From Sphaerulina vaccinii (lineage: Eukaryota; Ascomycota; Dothideomycetes; Mycosphaerellales; Mycosphaerellaceae): a DNA stretch of 64,000 nt. A model generated the notes under the pieces. That model was given only the letters and a program-made list of their open reading frames with translations, was not told the DNA's origin and made no database searches. Where the stretch lies: the NCBI GenBank assembly GCA_022570795.1, contig JAKUDP010000014.1, positions 434,001-498,000 of the forward strand, in the 5' to 3' direction. The translations under genes and the position numbers were made by a program. Positions 11,168 to 22,198 of the stretch are shown in pieces (the first letter of the stretch is position 1; each line of letters starts with the position of its first letter).

Positions 11168-13197
11168 TCAAACGTCAAGATAAGCTCCTCCAGTCGTATA
11201 CAGCCCACCACCCTGACCTCCACCACCATTCTGCTGCTGCTTCGGCTTCGGCTGAAAGTCCTTTTTAGTAGGCTTCTTCGGCGGCACACCCCCATCAGCA
11301 CCATTGATGAGATCCCAACCATCAGCATCTCTCTCAGCTTTCTCCTTGACAATCTCAGCCTGCTCTGCGAGTTTCTTCTCAACTGATTGCTCGACCTTGC
11401 TACCCTCTCCTGCAGCAGCTTGGACGCAAATCGCGAGAAGAGCATGCATAGTGTACATAGCATCATTACCCGCATTATGAAGATACCAGCCTATCAAGTC
11501 GAAGTGGCCGAGGATGTTTCCCAATGAACGACCATTTGGTTCGCGGACGTAGGTTTTGAATATGCTCATGGTATCGAGGGTGTCGATGATAGAGTCTTTG
11601 GGTGAGTCGGTGAAGATGCGGAAACCGAGGACTTCGCAGTACTTCACGTCGGCCATTAGGTCGTGGCCTACGACGATGATGTTTCGTGGCTCGGGAGGAT
11701 GAGTGATGTTGTCCCTTGTTGAAGGGTAGCTTTCGCGAGGTCCGGAGTAGGGTTCTTGGAAGCATTTGGATAGGAGATCGGCGGCGGAGTGGAGAGGTAT
11801 AAATTCGCTTGTGCCGAACTCGAAGGCTCCGGGACAGCCTTGGACTAAAAGAAAGTAGAGGGGTTAGCGGATGTTTCTGGATCGTTGATCAATTTGCTTG
11901 TGGGTCGTCTGTCCTTGAGCTCATCAGCGGCCAAGAGGATGTGAGATTGATGAAACCCGATGCCTTCTGCCTGCTACACTTACCATATTGGGAGTTGCGG
12001 TAGTCTTTCCACTCGAGGATACGCATGTGGCGTGCACGAAGAAATTGATGCCAGTTCTTCCCTTTCTCGCCTGGAGCCACGCCTTTGAGATCGCGAGTGT
12101 CGAGAGTGGTCACGCCGACCTCTGTGATCATGTTCGGTGAGTGCTCGTACGCCTCGACGTCAATGCAGATGAAGATTGGCTCTTTGTCAAATGGGTGAGG
12201 GACCGGCTTGTTTGGGTCGATGATGTCTAGCACTGCGTTTGGGTCTGATCCTGCATGAAGACCGAAGTACCGCTGACCGCGAACTGCCTGTCTGACTATC
12301 TCCTGGCGTTGAACCAAGACCTCAGCATGCTTCCGAGCTCGGCCTGCCTTCTGCTTCGCCTTGTTCAGAACGTGGGCGGCATCCAGCTTAGCCTTGAAGG
12401 CTTCAATGCTGCGGTCGCCTGCATCTGGAACAGTTGAGAGCACCATGTTTGGCTCGCTTGCTAGCTGTTCGATCCAGGACAGGTATTGTGAGCGCGAAGT
12501 CAATTGTCCAAGGAAACGCGGGTGAAGTGACGTGGGCAACTCGTCGAATGTGGTAGCGAAGCCTTTCTCGCGCTGCCAGTCGTCTATGGCAATGTTCGCG
12601 TCTGGGAAAGTCGTGTTGATCTCGTCAATCAGAGCCTGAAGTTGTGATGTTGGGACAAAGGTGTGTAGCCCATGAGAGTGGGTGGTGATGTAGTAGCTTC
12701 ATATTGTCAGCTGAAGATTACAGACATTTAGAGTTGTGGCAGAAGTGAATGACTTACAGGGACCAGTTACGGGTGAAGATCTTGTCCTGGTCGAAGAACG
12801 CAGTTGCTAGCGTTTGCGACCAGCCTGGCGCTACGTACTTGTAGCAGTATTTTGTGACCGCGAGAAATGGCGACAACTCGGTATTCCTGGGCGACGATGT
12901 TCCTTTATTGCTGTCGAAGGGTATCTTGCCACTGATGTCGAAAGCAGGTGATCGTGGCGCTGGCTCTTGCTTGAGTTGCGAGAGCGCAGACTGGATTTCG
13001 CCGAACTGGTAAACAGAGTTCGGTTTCGGAAGATCCTTGTATTCCTGTGAATCGTACTCCGTGCTTCGAAGCGGTGGATTAAACGGCTTTGGTGTCTCTC
13101 GTTCTTCCTCTGGCTCTGGCGTTGGGAGTCTCGGCGGAAGGGCGTCTTCGCCGCCGATCATAGTCAGGAACCGGTCCATACGGCTTCGGCCAGCCAT
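11168..13197 (-). CDS. Gfd2/YDR514C-like protein with DEDDh exonuclease fold
   Basis: Three exons, 13197-12758, 12696-11984 and 11844-11168, giving 609 residues. The N-terminal third is proline-rich and disordered. The middle has a lysine-rich helical part (AKQKAGRARKHAEVLVQRQE). The C-terminal half has an RNase H-like 3'-5' exonuclease fold: FICIDVEAYE carries the first Asp-x-Glu pair, VVGHDLMADV a second Asp, and LHNAGNDAMYTM the His-x4-Asp of exonuclease motif III. This matches the fungal Gfd2/YDR514C family, which is linked to mRNA export factors in yeast; nuclease activity is unproven there but the key residues are present here. The tail is Gly/Gln-rich (QQQNGGGGQGGG). Its second intron (11845-11983) is a 139-nt element that resembles an intron in a distant gene of this window. 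Confidence 0.82.
11845..11983 (-). repeat. 139-nt intron, candidate introner-like element copy A
   Basis: Intron 2 of the DEDDh-fold gene is longer than the window's usual 45-75 nt. It shares with the 139-nt intron at 61950-62088 the same length and ordered blocks: GTAAGT, AGAAGGCAT, TCTCAC, a 20-nt block with the core GAGCTCAA and GACAGAC (18 of 20 matching), and the branch-point end GCTAACCCYTCTAC...TTTAG. Confidence 0.6.
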
Positions 13198-13729
13198 GAT
13201 GTGGAGTGAATTGGTGATGTCGTTGAAGTGTGAAGGGATTGTGATTGTCGAAGGGTGTTTGTGGGTGTGTCTGGAAGATTAGTGGGGGAAGACCTTTTTA
13301 ATGCTACCCAAGAACTGAAGGTGAATATCAAGACGAGTGAGACACTGCACTGTGGTGAAACGCTACCCACTCCAGTGTTGAGAATCGCGGTTGTGAGGGT
13401 GAAGCAATCACTTATCTTGTGACACCTGAGAGAAGCTGCAGTACGCGACTGTACGCGACCTGTCGCGTTTGGAGAGGTATTGTCTGCACAATTTCCATGC
13501 GCTCCCTTCTGCAGCTTGGACTCAACCTCACACGTCCAGATAGACAGCGTACGATAGAAGGTTGGAAGGTTGAAGGTCAAGAGATGGAAGCAGCGAAGAT
13601 GAGATGAAGTGTCGGCAAAGTCAATTTTGTTCCCGACCGCCAAGAATTGCTCCTTCTCCTTTGAACACGTTCTAAACTAAGCACGACCATGCTCCATCGA
13701 CAACAGTATATGAGTTATCGCCGGCCACC
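13198..13729. promoter_or_regulatory. Divergent promoter region of the DEDDh and PIG-S genes
   Basis: About 530 bases between two divergent start codons. No gene-like frame or defined regulatory motif was recognised. Confidence 0.35.
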
Positions 13730-15350
13730 ATGGACGCCCAAAAGTCGAGTCCGAAGGAGATGAAGTCACCTGAGGCGCCACCGGAATCGGCCAGCATGGT
13801 GTCAACGCGTCGCCTCATCATCATGGCCTTCTGGGCGGTCGTAGTTCTGCTTGGGGTACCATATTGGAACTGGACCACTTCGGTTCCTCGATCTTCGCTT
13901 CCTCTGGACTCTATGAATGCATGGGCGGATGGACAAGTAAGTATATCGGTCTTCTACGAAAATGCTCCACTAACAAAGTCAGGCATGCCAATTGCACTAC
14001 CCGCTTCATATTCAGCTACAGACTTCGAGTGTGTCACCAGGCCAAGCATCAGCTCTTGCTGGCAATATCGAAAGAGTATTGAACTCTCAGCAAGTCCTGC
14101 CTTTGCACAGCTTTCGCGTGTCTACATCGAACAGTTCAGCACCAGAGAATGCACTCACCGTCAACCTCGAATCAGCAAAGACTGCACGTATCTCGTTGAG
14201 GTCATGGGAACCGACACTTGATATCAGTCTCGATCTGGGCTCGCCTGTAAACATTGGGGAAGTGTCTCCCTTTATTGCTGAAGAGATTTCTCGTGTATTT
14301 TCTGATGAGAGTGCCTCTCTTGCCTACCTGGTCGCAGGCACAAGTTTCGCGGACAGCAACAAGCCTCTTCAGATCGACGCCGCGAAGCAACATGGGCTTG
14401 ACGGACGAACCACAAGGGCATTCAAGTACGCTTCGAATTACCACATCACGTTCTCCTTGTTCACGCCCGCAGCTGCTCCATCTGCCTGGGCGATCGACGA
14501 AGCAATCGACGCCTATATCTCGCCACTCTTGCAGTCGCTCTCGTCGATCAGCAAGTTCACCATCGACACGCAAGTTCAGCTTTACGCTTCCTTCAGTCCA
14601 TCGATTGCCGGACCAACTTACGATGATGCCAAGAAAGTCTGGACATTGACCCATGGCGATCTCACAGGGTTTGTCAATGCTGCTGAATGGCCGCTCAACC
14701 CTAGCATTGGAGCGGGACCAACTATAAACTTTGTCCTGTATGCGCCGTCTCCAGGAAAGAGCCCATTGCTCATCGAAGGGGATAGCGGCACGAGCTGGAT
14801 CATCCCACAATGGGGCGGTGTCCAGATCCATAATCCTACTGGCAAGATGGCTGACAGTCTGTCTCTGGAAGATTTACGATCGGACATGATCACATTCGCG
14901 GACCAGCTCACTGCACTGCTTGGTGTACCACAAGCACCGCCATCATTATCACTGAGGATATCTAGTCTGGCGAGAGAGAGGGCTACATCCCTGATCCTTT
15001 CTGCTTCATCAACACTGGGTGCACTCTCAAGGCTCACTTTGAAGCTCACCTCCATTGCGATCCCGGACTCTGTGGCAACATCGGTTGACGAGACGCTTCA
15101 TCGACTCGACTTGGCTTGCAAAGACCTTCGCAGTGGCCACTTTCAGAGTGCTCTAGCGAATGCGCGAATTGCTGAGAATGAAGTTGAGAAAGCTTTCTTT
15201 GAGCCATCTATGGTCGGCCAAGTGTACTTCCCAGAGGAGCATAAGGTCGCAGTCTATGTGCCTTTACTCGGACCAATGGCGGTGCCTTTGATCATGTCTG
15301 GTCTGAAAGAACTACGCGCATTTCGTGACAGGAAGCGAAAGATCGCGTGA
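13730..15350 (+). CDS. GPI17: GPI transamidase subunit PIG-S/Gpi17
   Basis: Two exons, 13730-13936 and 13983-15350, with a 46-nt intron, giving 524 residues. The N-terminus has a short cytosolic part and a transmembrane segment (LIIMAFWAVVVLLGVPYW) followed at once by the PIG-S signature WNWTTSVPRSSLP. A long lumenal domain follows, and a second hydrophobic segment sits near the C-terminus (VYVPLLGPMAVPLIMSGLKE) with a basic tail DRKRKIA. PIG-S is part of the five-subunit ER complex that swaps a protein's C-terminal signal for a GPI anchor. It is an ordinary conserved gene here with the usual length; identification rests on the two-membrane-segment layout and the segment after the first helix. 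Confidence 0.85.
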
Positions 15351-15680
15351 TGATAGCCCACATCGACAGATGAAACAGCAAGAATAACAGCACGTTGATA
15401 TCTAGGTCTTATGGTGCCCGACTTCAGTGCGTCTACATGTGCTATGGAGCCATCGAAGTGCATGACTAACTGGTAGTGCTGCAAAGTACTCATGCACTCA
15501 GAGTCGAGGTGTCGCTTATCTGGCCAGCCAATGCATGTCATGTTTCGGAGTCCGACTTCACATAATACACGGGACTTGTGGATCTCGCGAAGTGCGGAGC
15601 CGTCCGCGTACATTTAACACACAGTCGTTCATATATCCGCATATGCGGCACACATTACAGCTGTCCATTGACAGCGCACG
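15351..15680. other. Intergenic, 330 bases
   Basis: Contains the 3' end of the PIG-S gene and the promoter of the next. Nothing specific recognised. Confidence 0.3.
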
Positions 15681-16952
15681 ATGGCCCCTCTAGCGCTCAG
15701 ACAACCGCCATACACTATCAACAACTTACCATACGGTGTCATCTCGACTGCAGACTTGCCGGAACCACGATGTGCAGTAGCCATTGGCATCCACGCATTA
15801 GAGCTTAGCAAGTATGCGAAGACTGGCGCACTGAAGGGCCTCGAGTACGATCACAATCTTGAACTGGAAGATATTTTCGCCCAAAGCACACTGAATGCAT
15901 TTGCCGAGCTGCCCTGGGCGCTACGTAAAGCAGTGCGCACTCTAATACAGAATGACCTCAGAACTGGCAATATACCTCACGATCTTCTGGTGGAGCTCAA
16001 GAACATCACGTCGCACTTGCTGATGCGTACAACAGGCTTCTCGGACTTCTACACCTCTCTCGATCATTGCAAGAATTGCAGTGGGGAGCTCACGTCCAAG
16101 AACATCTATAAGAACTGGTTTCATGCACCTTCGGTCTACAACTCACGTGTCAGCTCGATCGTGCCAACACCAACTAGTCTGCATCGTCCGAAGAATGTCG
16201 CCTGGTCAAATGGCATGGACTCAGAGCCGATTTATGGACCTTCAAAGAAACTGGACTTCGAGCTAGAAATGGGGTTGTACGTCGGAAAGCCTGTCCCATT
16301 CGGAGAAACGATTGCCATCGAGAATGTAAAGGAACATATCTTCGGCTTTGTCATGCTCAATGACTGGAGTGCAAGAGACCACCAGCTATTCGAGATGCGT
16401 CCTCTTGGGCCTTTTCACTCCAAAGGATTCGGAACGAGTATCTCCAATTGGATCGTGCCCATCGAAGCTCTGGAGCCTTTCAGCACGACTCCTTACCTGA
16501 CACAAGATCCACCACCATTTCCGCATCTCTCCTGGCCCGGGAAAGATGATGGAGCACTCGATGTTAAGCTCAAAGTCAAACTTGTCAGAAACGGCAAGGA
16601 AACTGTCCTCAGTACAAGCAATTTGAAGTACCTCTATTGGACTCCCTATCAGCAGCTAGTACATCACGCTGCTTCGGGCTGTGGTATGCAGACCGGAGAT
16701 CTGATAGGCACTGGCACGATCTCTGGCTCTGGACGAAATGCGAAAGGCGAGATGGCTGAGCTTGGTTGTTTGTACGAAGCTGAGAAGACGAAGACTTGCG
16801 TTATGCCACAGAGTACTTCGTCAAGTCCGTATCAAGAAGGCTATCTTGAGGATGGTGATGAGATCATACTTGAAGGATGGTGCGAGACGGGCGAAGGCGA
16901 AGTGGCGCTGGGCTTTGGAGAGTGCAGAGGCAAGATCTTGCCTCCGAAGTAG
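15681..16952 (+). CDS. Fumarylacetoacetase paralogue
   Basis: Single exon, 423 residues, the usual FAH length. The N-terminal SH3-like domain precedes the C-terminal beta-fold. Catalytic and metal residues of mammalian FAH can be aligned: DFYTSLDH carries the metal Asp, the Tyr and the catalytic His; FELEMG carries the two metal Glu; LNDWSARDHQ carries a metal Asp plus substrate-binding Arg and Gln; SKGFGTSISNW carries the loop Lys. The strongly conserved region usually read as GYHGRASS is VYNSRVSS here, with Tyr and Arg kept. The enzyme normally splits fumarylacetoacetate at the end of tyrosine breakdown; this copy may be a divergent paralogue acting on a related diketo acid. It is not next to other tyrosine-pathway genes in this window. 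Confidence 0.85.
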   Translation: MAPLALRQPPYTINNLPYGVISTADLPEPRCAVAIGIHALELSKYAKTGALKGLEYDHNLELEDIFAQSTLNAFAELPWALRKAVRTLIQNDLRTGNIPHDLLVELKNITSHLLMRTTGFSDFYTSLDHCKNCSGELTSKNIYKNWFHAPSVYNSRVSSIVPTPTSLHRPKNVAWSNGMDSEPIYGPSKKLDFELEMGLYVGKPVPFGETIAIENVKEHIFGFVMLNDWSARDHQLFEMRPLGPFHSKGFGTSISNWIVPIEALEPFSTTPYLTQDPPPFPHLSWPGKDDGALDVKLKVKLVRNGKETVLSTSNLKYLYWTPYQQLVHHAASGCGMQTGDLIGTGTISGSGRNAKGEMAELGCLYEAEKTKTCVMPQSTSSSPYQEGYLEDGDEIILEGWCETGEGEVALGFGECRGKILPPK

Positions 16953-17347
16953 CAAGACTTCCAGTCCGCAATTAGACGCCGAGTGTTCTTTGGCCTCATC
17001 ATAATACTGCTTCACGACAGGTCTGCTGGCGCTGCAACATGGAGCCTCGAATGCATACGGAAAGTGGTGCCAAGCCGACATTGCAACTCAAAAGATGGAA
17101 AGCATGATATGCACAGACTGTTGGTATCACATGTGACTTCGTGTAATCAGCGCAACCTGGTCCAACGCGCCCGAGACCTTGATTGCTGCCTCCGCGTTGT
17201 CCCTCTTCACGCAGAGGCACAAATTCTGAACAATGGCATGAGTGACTCCTTCTTCCTGTCTAACACACATCTACTACTGTTTACGCCTACTGACTACTCG
17301 ACCTCACCTCTGTGGTAGCTTTATTCCGAGTTCGGACACCAGGCAGC
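16953..17347. other. Intergenic, about 395 bases
   Basis: Contains the 3' end of the FAH paralogue and the promoter of the GNAT-like gene. No motif stands out. Confidence 0.3.
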
Positions 17348-18374
17348 ATGGATACCAACTCAGACGAGTCCCACGAAGCCTCTCTCGCCCAATGTGCTCA
17401 GCAGGTGGAGAAGGAGCGCAAAGAACAACTTCAAGCGTAAGTGTATTGGCCTAGGCACAAGTAGACCATAGCTGACAGGCTCTACATCATAGTGCAGAGG
17501 CAGCGGCAGTACAATTCAAAGCGGATGTTGAACTTGCCAAGCAAAGTCCTCCACAGTTCAAGTCATACCGTCTGGAGTATCACAAAATTCCTTGGACGAG
17601 TAAGTCCGAACAAGAGGAGGATACCTTGGGGCTGGAGACTGAGCCTGAACAGCATATTGGCCAATATGAAGGCGAGGTGTTTGGCTGTGATGATACTTCG
17701 GGCCAAGGAGGCCAGCGCATTGGACACATAAAGTTTGTCAAGATCTACAGTGAGGAGATCTATGGTATGGGCCATACCTTGTGGTGAGTACCGCCCGCGG
17801 GGCAACAGCAGGAAAGCGGCTGACGCACTGTAGAGGGGCCTGCGATGCACATAGCCAGGAGCTCGCAGATATGTATCGTATTCTCTTCGGCAAGCCTAGA
17901 TCTCGGGAGGCTTTCGAGGCTGAAGAAGAGTTTGGTGGGGGAGATCTCCAAGATGTCGTGATCTGCTACGTACAGCAGATGGAGCTCGATCCTCGTTACA
18001 GAGGCCATGGCATTTCTTTTCTGGTTCTTGATGGCATCATACAGGTCTTCGCAGAGCGCCGAAATCATTCCATTGTACTCGCGCCAGCCGCCATGACCGG
18101 AGTTCCGCATATGGACAGTTCTGGGGTCGACACCGATGGCTATGAGGAGAATGCCAGCGCTGCTATCGATCGACTTTTCAAGCATTATAGTAAGCTTGGT
18201 TTCCGGAAGGTGGTGAACGAGAGCCGCGGTGACTCGTTGTTGTTGCATTTACCAAGAGAACGAGACGGAGCAACTGGTCAGCTGAAGAGGCCAGCTATCG
18301 AGGATGTGGTCCCGCATCTTGGACCAATGTTCGTCAAGGGCCATGAAGGTTTACTTGGTATGATTACCAACTGA
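17348..18374 (+). CDS. GNAT-like acyltransferase-fold protein
   Basis: Proposed exons are 17348-17436, 17493-17780 and 17834-18374, giving 305 residues. The C-terminal part has the GNAT core: a strand and turn ELDPRYRGHGISFLVLDGII that matches motif A (R/Q-x-x-G-x-G/A), then NHSIVLAPAAMTG and a final HYSKLGFRKV like the GNAT beta-6/7 region. It probably binds an acyl-CoA, but no known substrate group could be assigned. The second intron is unusual: two overlapping donors exist (GTGGTGAGT). The stronger GTGAGT at 17784 would join to a TGA stop at the acceptor, whereas GTGGTG at 17781 keeps frame, so I use the latter. The start ATG lies in GCAGCATGG. Confidence 0.65.
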
Positions 18375-19249
18375 CCCAAGGTCAACACCATATCAACCAG
18401 CAACCACAACCCACTTGTTTGGGGTAACGCGAATGATTGATGTGCAGGAGAAGGACGATCCAAAGTAGTGATGTGCGGGCCTGGAGTGAGAGCGAGGATG
18501 TCTTAATGCGGGTCGCGTGCTTGGTTCCTACTCGTGAAAGTAGTGCGCTTTGTTTGTTGGAAGGGAGGCTGAAACGAGAGGACTATCTTTCCAATCGCAT
18601 GTAGCCCTTAGACTGTCATCATATGAGTTTGGTATCTGTGCTACCTCAATTCTTATGCATACCGGTACTCAGCTTCAGCTTCTCTGAAGTCTGGTTTGCA
18701 CCAAGAACCTGGAACCAGACATGATGTTCGCCGGCAATGTCCAATTTCTTGTTGTCTTGCACAGAGCGAAGCGCCTGTTTCGAGTTCGCGCCACAGCACG
18801 ATATCTCCAGAAGACGATATACACCAAGCAATCTAGAAGTAGTGACAGCATTTGACGACGTTCTGCAGTTCCCTCGAACCTTCTGTCTGGCTCGTTGAAC
18901 GCAATGTCATGTCAGGTCGAATCTGATTGGTTTGAAAGCATGGGAACACGCGCATTGTCTTGGTCCGTGTCCGTCAGCCTAAGAAACACGCCTCGTCTGG
19001 TTTTGATATGGCTTGATGCTAACATCACCGAAGCCCTGTGGACGATACCGATGGAGCTGACCTTCACTCGCGCCCGTCCATGGAGCCACAGCCACAACCA
19101 GCTGCGATGTCTGTCGCGCATAGCAGAGTTCGCCCTCGGTGAATAAATTCCTCGGCCATCAGGAAGTTGACACCGTCGTCTCACAAGCCGACATGCTCAT
19201 GGCATTTGCTCTGTTCAACTCGGCAACGTCTGTTTCACCATCATGACGA
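18375..19249. other. Intergenic, about 875 bases
   Basis: Sits between the convergent 3' ends of the GNAT-like and F-box genes. Open frames here are short and lack recognisable protein character, so nothing is called. Confidence 0.3.
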
Positions 19250-20884
19250 TCAATCTCCATGCTCCGGACACCTCCTTAACACCCACTTCTCCCAATACTT
19301 CCTCTTACTGTTATCGACCCTCAGCCCATCATCATCAAGCTCATCCGCAGATTCCAATCTCCCACTGCCTCCATGACAAGTACACCAAGGAGCCGAACCA
19401 GGAGTATCAGGTGAGTTGAGAGCAGGAAAGTCCACCTCATGCGCTTCAGGGCCATGTTCATCGTCCGAGTCCGCATCACTGTCCTGGCCATATTCTGAAT
19501 CATCAGACTCGCTGTCATTGTTAGTTATATTGCTAGGTCCTGCAATCGGCTGTGGAGGCCCGTCGTCTTCATCGGTATCGTCATCGCTACTGCTCTCCAG
19601 ATCGGCCAGTGGGAAGTCCGGAAGCTCAGTACCGAGATCCTGCGTGAACTGTTGCGAATGGTAGTACTCCGCGTACCCGATCCGTCTTAAGCTCACCCAT
19701 TGGAGTGAAACCATGTCCGATCTCAGGAACTTGAGGATATTCTTCCACCAACTGCCTTCCTTTAGATGGACATCTCTGAGTCGTAAGCCTTTGAGGTTTG
19801 GATGTCGTTGAACCAGACCTATGATCTCAGCTTCATCGAGTTCCCAGCCCTGTACACCAAACGCGACCAGTTTCTCCCACTTCACACCGTGAAAAATGCT
19901 TTCCAGCGGTAAGGTCAAAGGCCGAAATGATGGAAAGCCAACATGGACTGCTCTCATGTTCCTAGCCTTAGAGAACACTTCCTTGAACACAACCGAAAGC
20001 TCCTGGATCTTCGCATCGAGTTCATCGTTGTCATCGAAGTGCAAGGTCAAGACTTCTAGCCGTTCAGCCAAGGATGAAACAGAGTTCGGGACCCTCAGCC
20101 TCAAAAAGCGCGCACTATCCGGGCTCAAAATGGGCAAGCTGAACCGCGACCACGGAACCTCGTTTGAGGTGAGCAGAGCTGTAATGATTGTCCTGGAAGC
20201 ATGAGAACATGCAGTATTCCAGCTGAGATTGAGCTGTTGTCTAGCGTCTTCGTGTCTTCGCAGATAGTTCAAGACCATGCTATCCTCGCGGTCGGAAACA
20301 CGTAGGAGCTGCACAAACTCCAGTCTCGTGAAGCTGGCAATTGCGCGCTTGAGAATTCGCACGTCTTCTTTTCTTGTGCATATCGTTCTTTGCTCCAGCT
20401 CCTTGCGCTGCAGGTTGTCGATCTCAGAAGTGCCTAGACCAAACTGCTGTAGCTCTTCAGTCAGTCCTTCCAAGTCGTGTGCGTCTGCGCACCTAAGTCA
20501 GCTTATGACGAAATTCATACGGCTACCGCACTCACCATCTTCGTAGAAGTACGGGACCAGATACGTGAAGCGTCTGACTTGCGCGGCCAAATGCGTCCAT
20601 TCCGCTAGCTGCTCCAGTCGCTTGAGACCATTCTGCGAGAACCTGATTGCCACACGAGTGAAGAGCAGAGGCTCTCCAATCTCTGCAAATCGTTTGCAGA
20701 CACTGCGAAACCTGCCGACATCCGCAACAGATCCTCGCGAAGGAACTGGGGCGGGCTCGAAGCTCTCCACGCTCAAGTGTCTTCTTTGGGCAATGTCGAC
20801 CTCCTTGTCGTGATGACCAGGTTCGACGAAAATCAGTACCCTCTTGATGAGTTCTGTAGGCAAGCGCGCGATGCCGCTGCTCAT
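19250..20884 (-). CDS. F-box protein with leucine-rich and acidic C-terminal regions
   Basis: Two exons, 20884-20536 and 20484-19250, joined in phase by a 51-nt intron, giving 527 residues. ATG 20884 is chosen over the in-frame ATG at 20911 because the F-box begins at once: IARLPTELIKRVLIFVEP, then FRSVCKRFAEIGEPLLF completes it near residue 70. The centre has leucine-rich features (LEVLTLHFDD, HPNLKGLRLRDVHL). A strongly acidic patch (SSSDDDTDEDDG and DSDADSDDE) and a Cys/His cluster near the end (WCTCHGGSGR) follow. It is likely an SCF ubiquitin-ligase substrate adaptor through Skp1 binding; the target is unknown. Confidence 0.75.
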
Positions 20885-22198
20885 GCTGGGTCGTTGTCGG
20901 GGCTCACACACCGCTATTGGTCCTGGTATAAAGTTCGAGTTTGTATCGCATCATCTATGTCGTACCCTGGTGCCTGGCCGCTGCAAGCTGTGGTAGCGCG
21001 AAGGTCTTCTGACAGTCTGGTCGTAGTCAGTGTAGGATGGGCGATGCGAGAAGGAAGACAGAGAAAGAGAAAGGGCCAGAAGGTGACATGACGACGGCCC
21101 TAGCTTCATGTAAGGCCGGCGTCATGGTCGCGAGAGGGTGAAGCAAACTATACTGCACAGAAAAGCCACCAGGAGTGTCAGTTTTCGCTCCGTCACCAAT
21201 GGGAGTAGCAGCTTGGTGATAGCTGCAGGTCACATGAGAGAAATCTCATGCGGTCTACCCGCTCGCCAGAAGGTACGGCACGCTACCTCTGCGTTCGGAC
21301 AGGTTTGCAAGGCCGTTCTCCATATGAAGTATCCTTGAACCTTGCGAATATGCGCTGGCATTCGTGTCGCGCTCAAGGCGAAGCAATCGGAGAGCGGTGG
21401 GGAAGTGGGATGCAGTAGCTTTGCTTGCGAAACTTGCGGGCCCAGAAGCCGGAGGCGCGTCAGACGCAAGTGCGGCCGAGTCTTGCTTGTTGCTCTAGAC
21501 ATTGTGGAGCTCATCATGGCGTGTACCGCAAGTTTGCAGCATTGCACTATGGCTATTGACTTCCTCGGGAGGTGCAGACGTTTCGTGACGACGATGGGAG
21601 ATAGTCGCCTAATTCGAGCGACGCTGCGAGGTTAACCGACGACTGCTCTGAGGTTGCCGCTGTTGCCGCGTATTCGTTTTGGTGGCAGAGCGGTCAAGTA
21701 TCTGGTGAGTGGTCGCTGAGCCATGCCATGGCTGTAATGCATGTCGCCAGTTCGAGGTGACAAGTTGATTGCAGTATAGTGCATGGCGGGGTGCAAGGTT
21801 GCGATTTGCGATTTGCGATTTGCGACCTGTACTTCTGCCGAGCACAGGATGCTGCATCCGATGGAATGCAGACAATTCGTGAAGAGGCGAGGTGGGAGAA
21901 AGAAGTTGAGGTTGCAGGAAGGAAGGAGGAAAGGAGATTGGCGCCTGTCTTCTTTCGGGCTTCTGTGCATTGGATTGATTATTGTCTGTGCTTCCAGGTC
22001 GTGCAAGATCAACAACCAGGTTGTAAACTCTCTTCAGCCTCGCGCTACGATACTTGACTTTCTGATCGATCTAGAACTAATGCAAGCTCAAGCGCGTCAA
22101 TGCATGACCTGGAAGCAGAACATTCGCTGCAAAGTTCATGCCTTTGTGTTCGCATACTCCGCATCTCATCTGCAGATGCACAAACTATATGTACATGA
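20885..22198. other. Gene-poor intergenic region, 1.3 kb
   Basis: Lies between the F-box gene start and the stop of the phosphopantetheine adenylyltransferase gene. A 224-codon open frame on the plus strand (21783-22454) overlaps the real gene antisense and is not supported. Only a small 7-bp repeat (21801-21824) is notable. Confidence 0.35.
21801..21824. repeat. Short tandem repeat of unit GCGATTT
   Basis: About three and a half perfect copies of the 7-bp unit GCGATTT in the intergenic region. It is a small simple repeat with no evident function. Confidence 0.8.
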
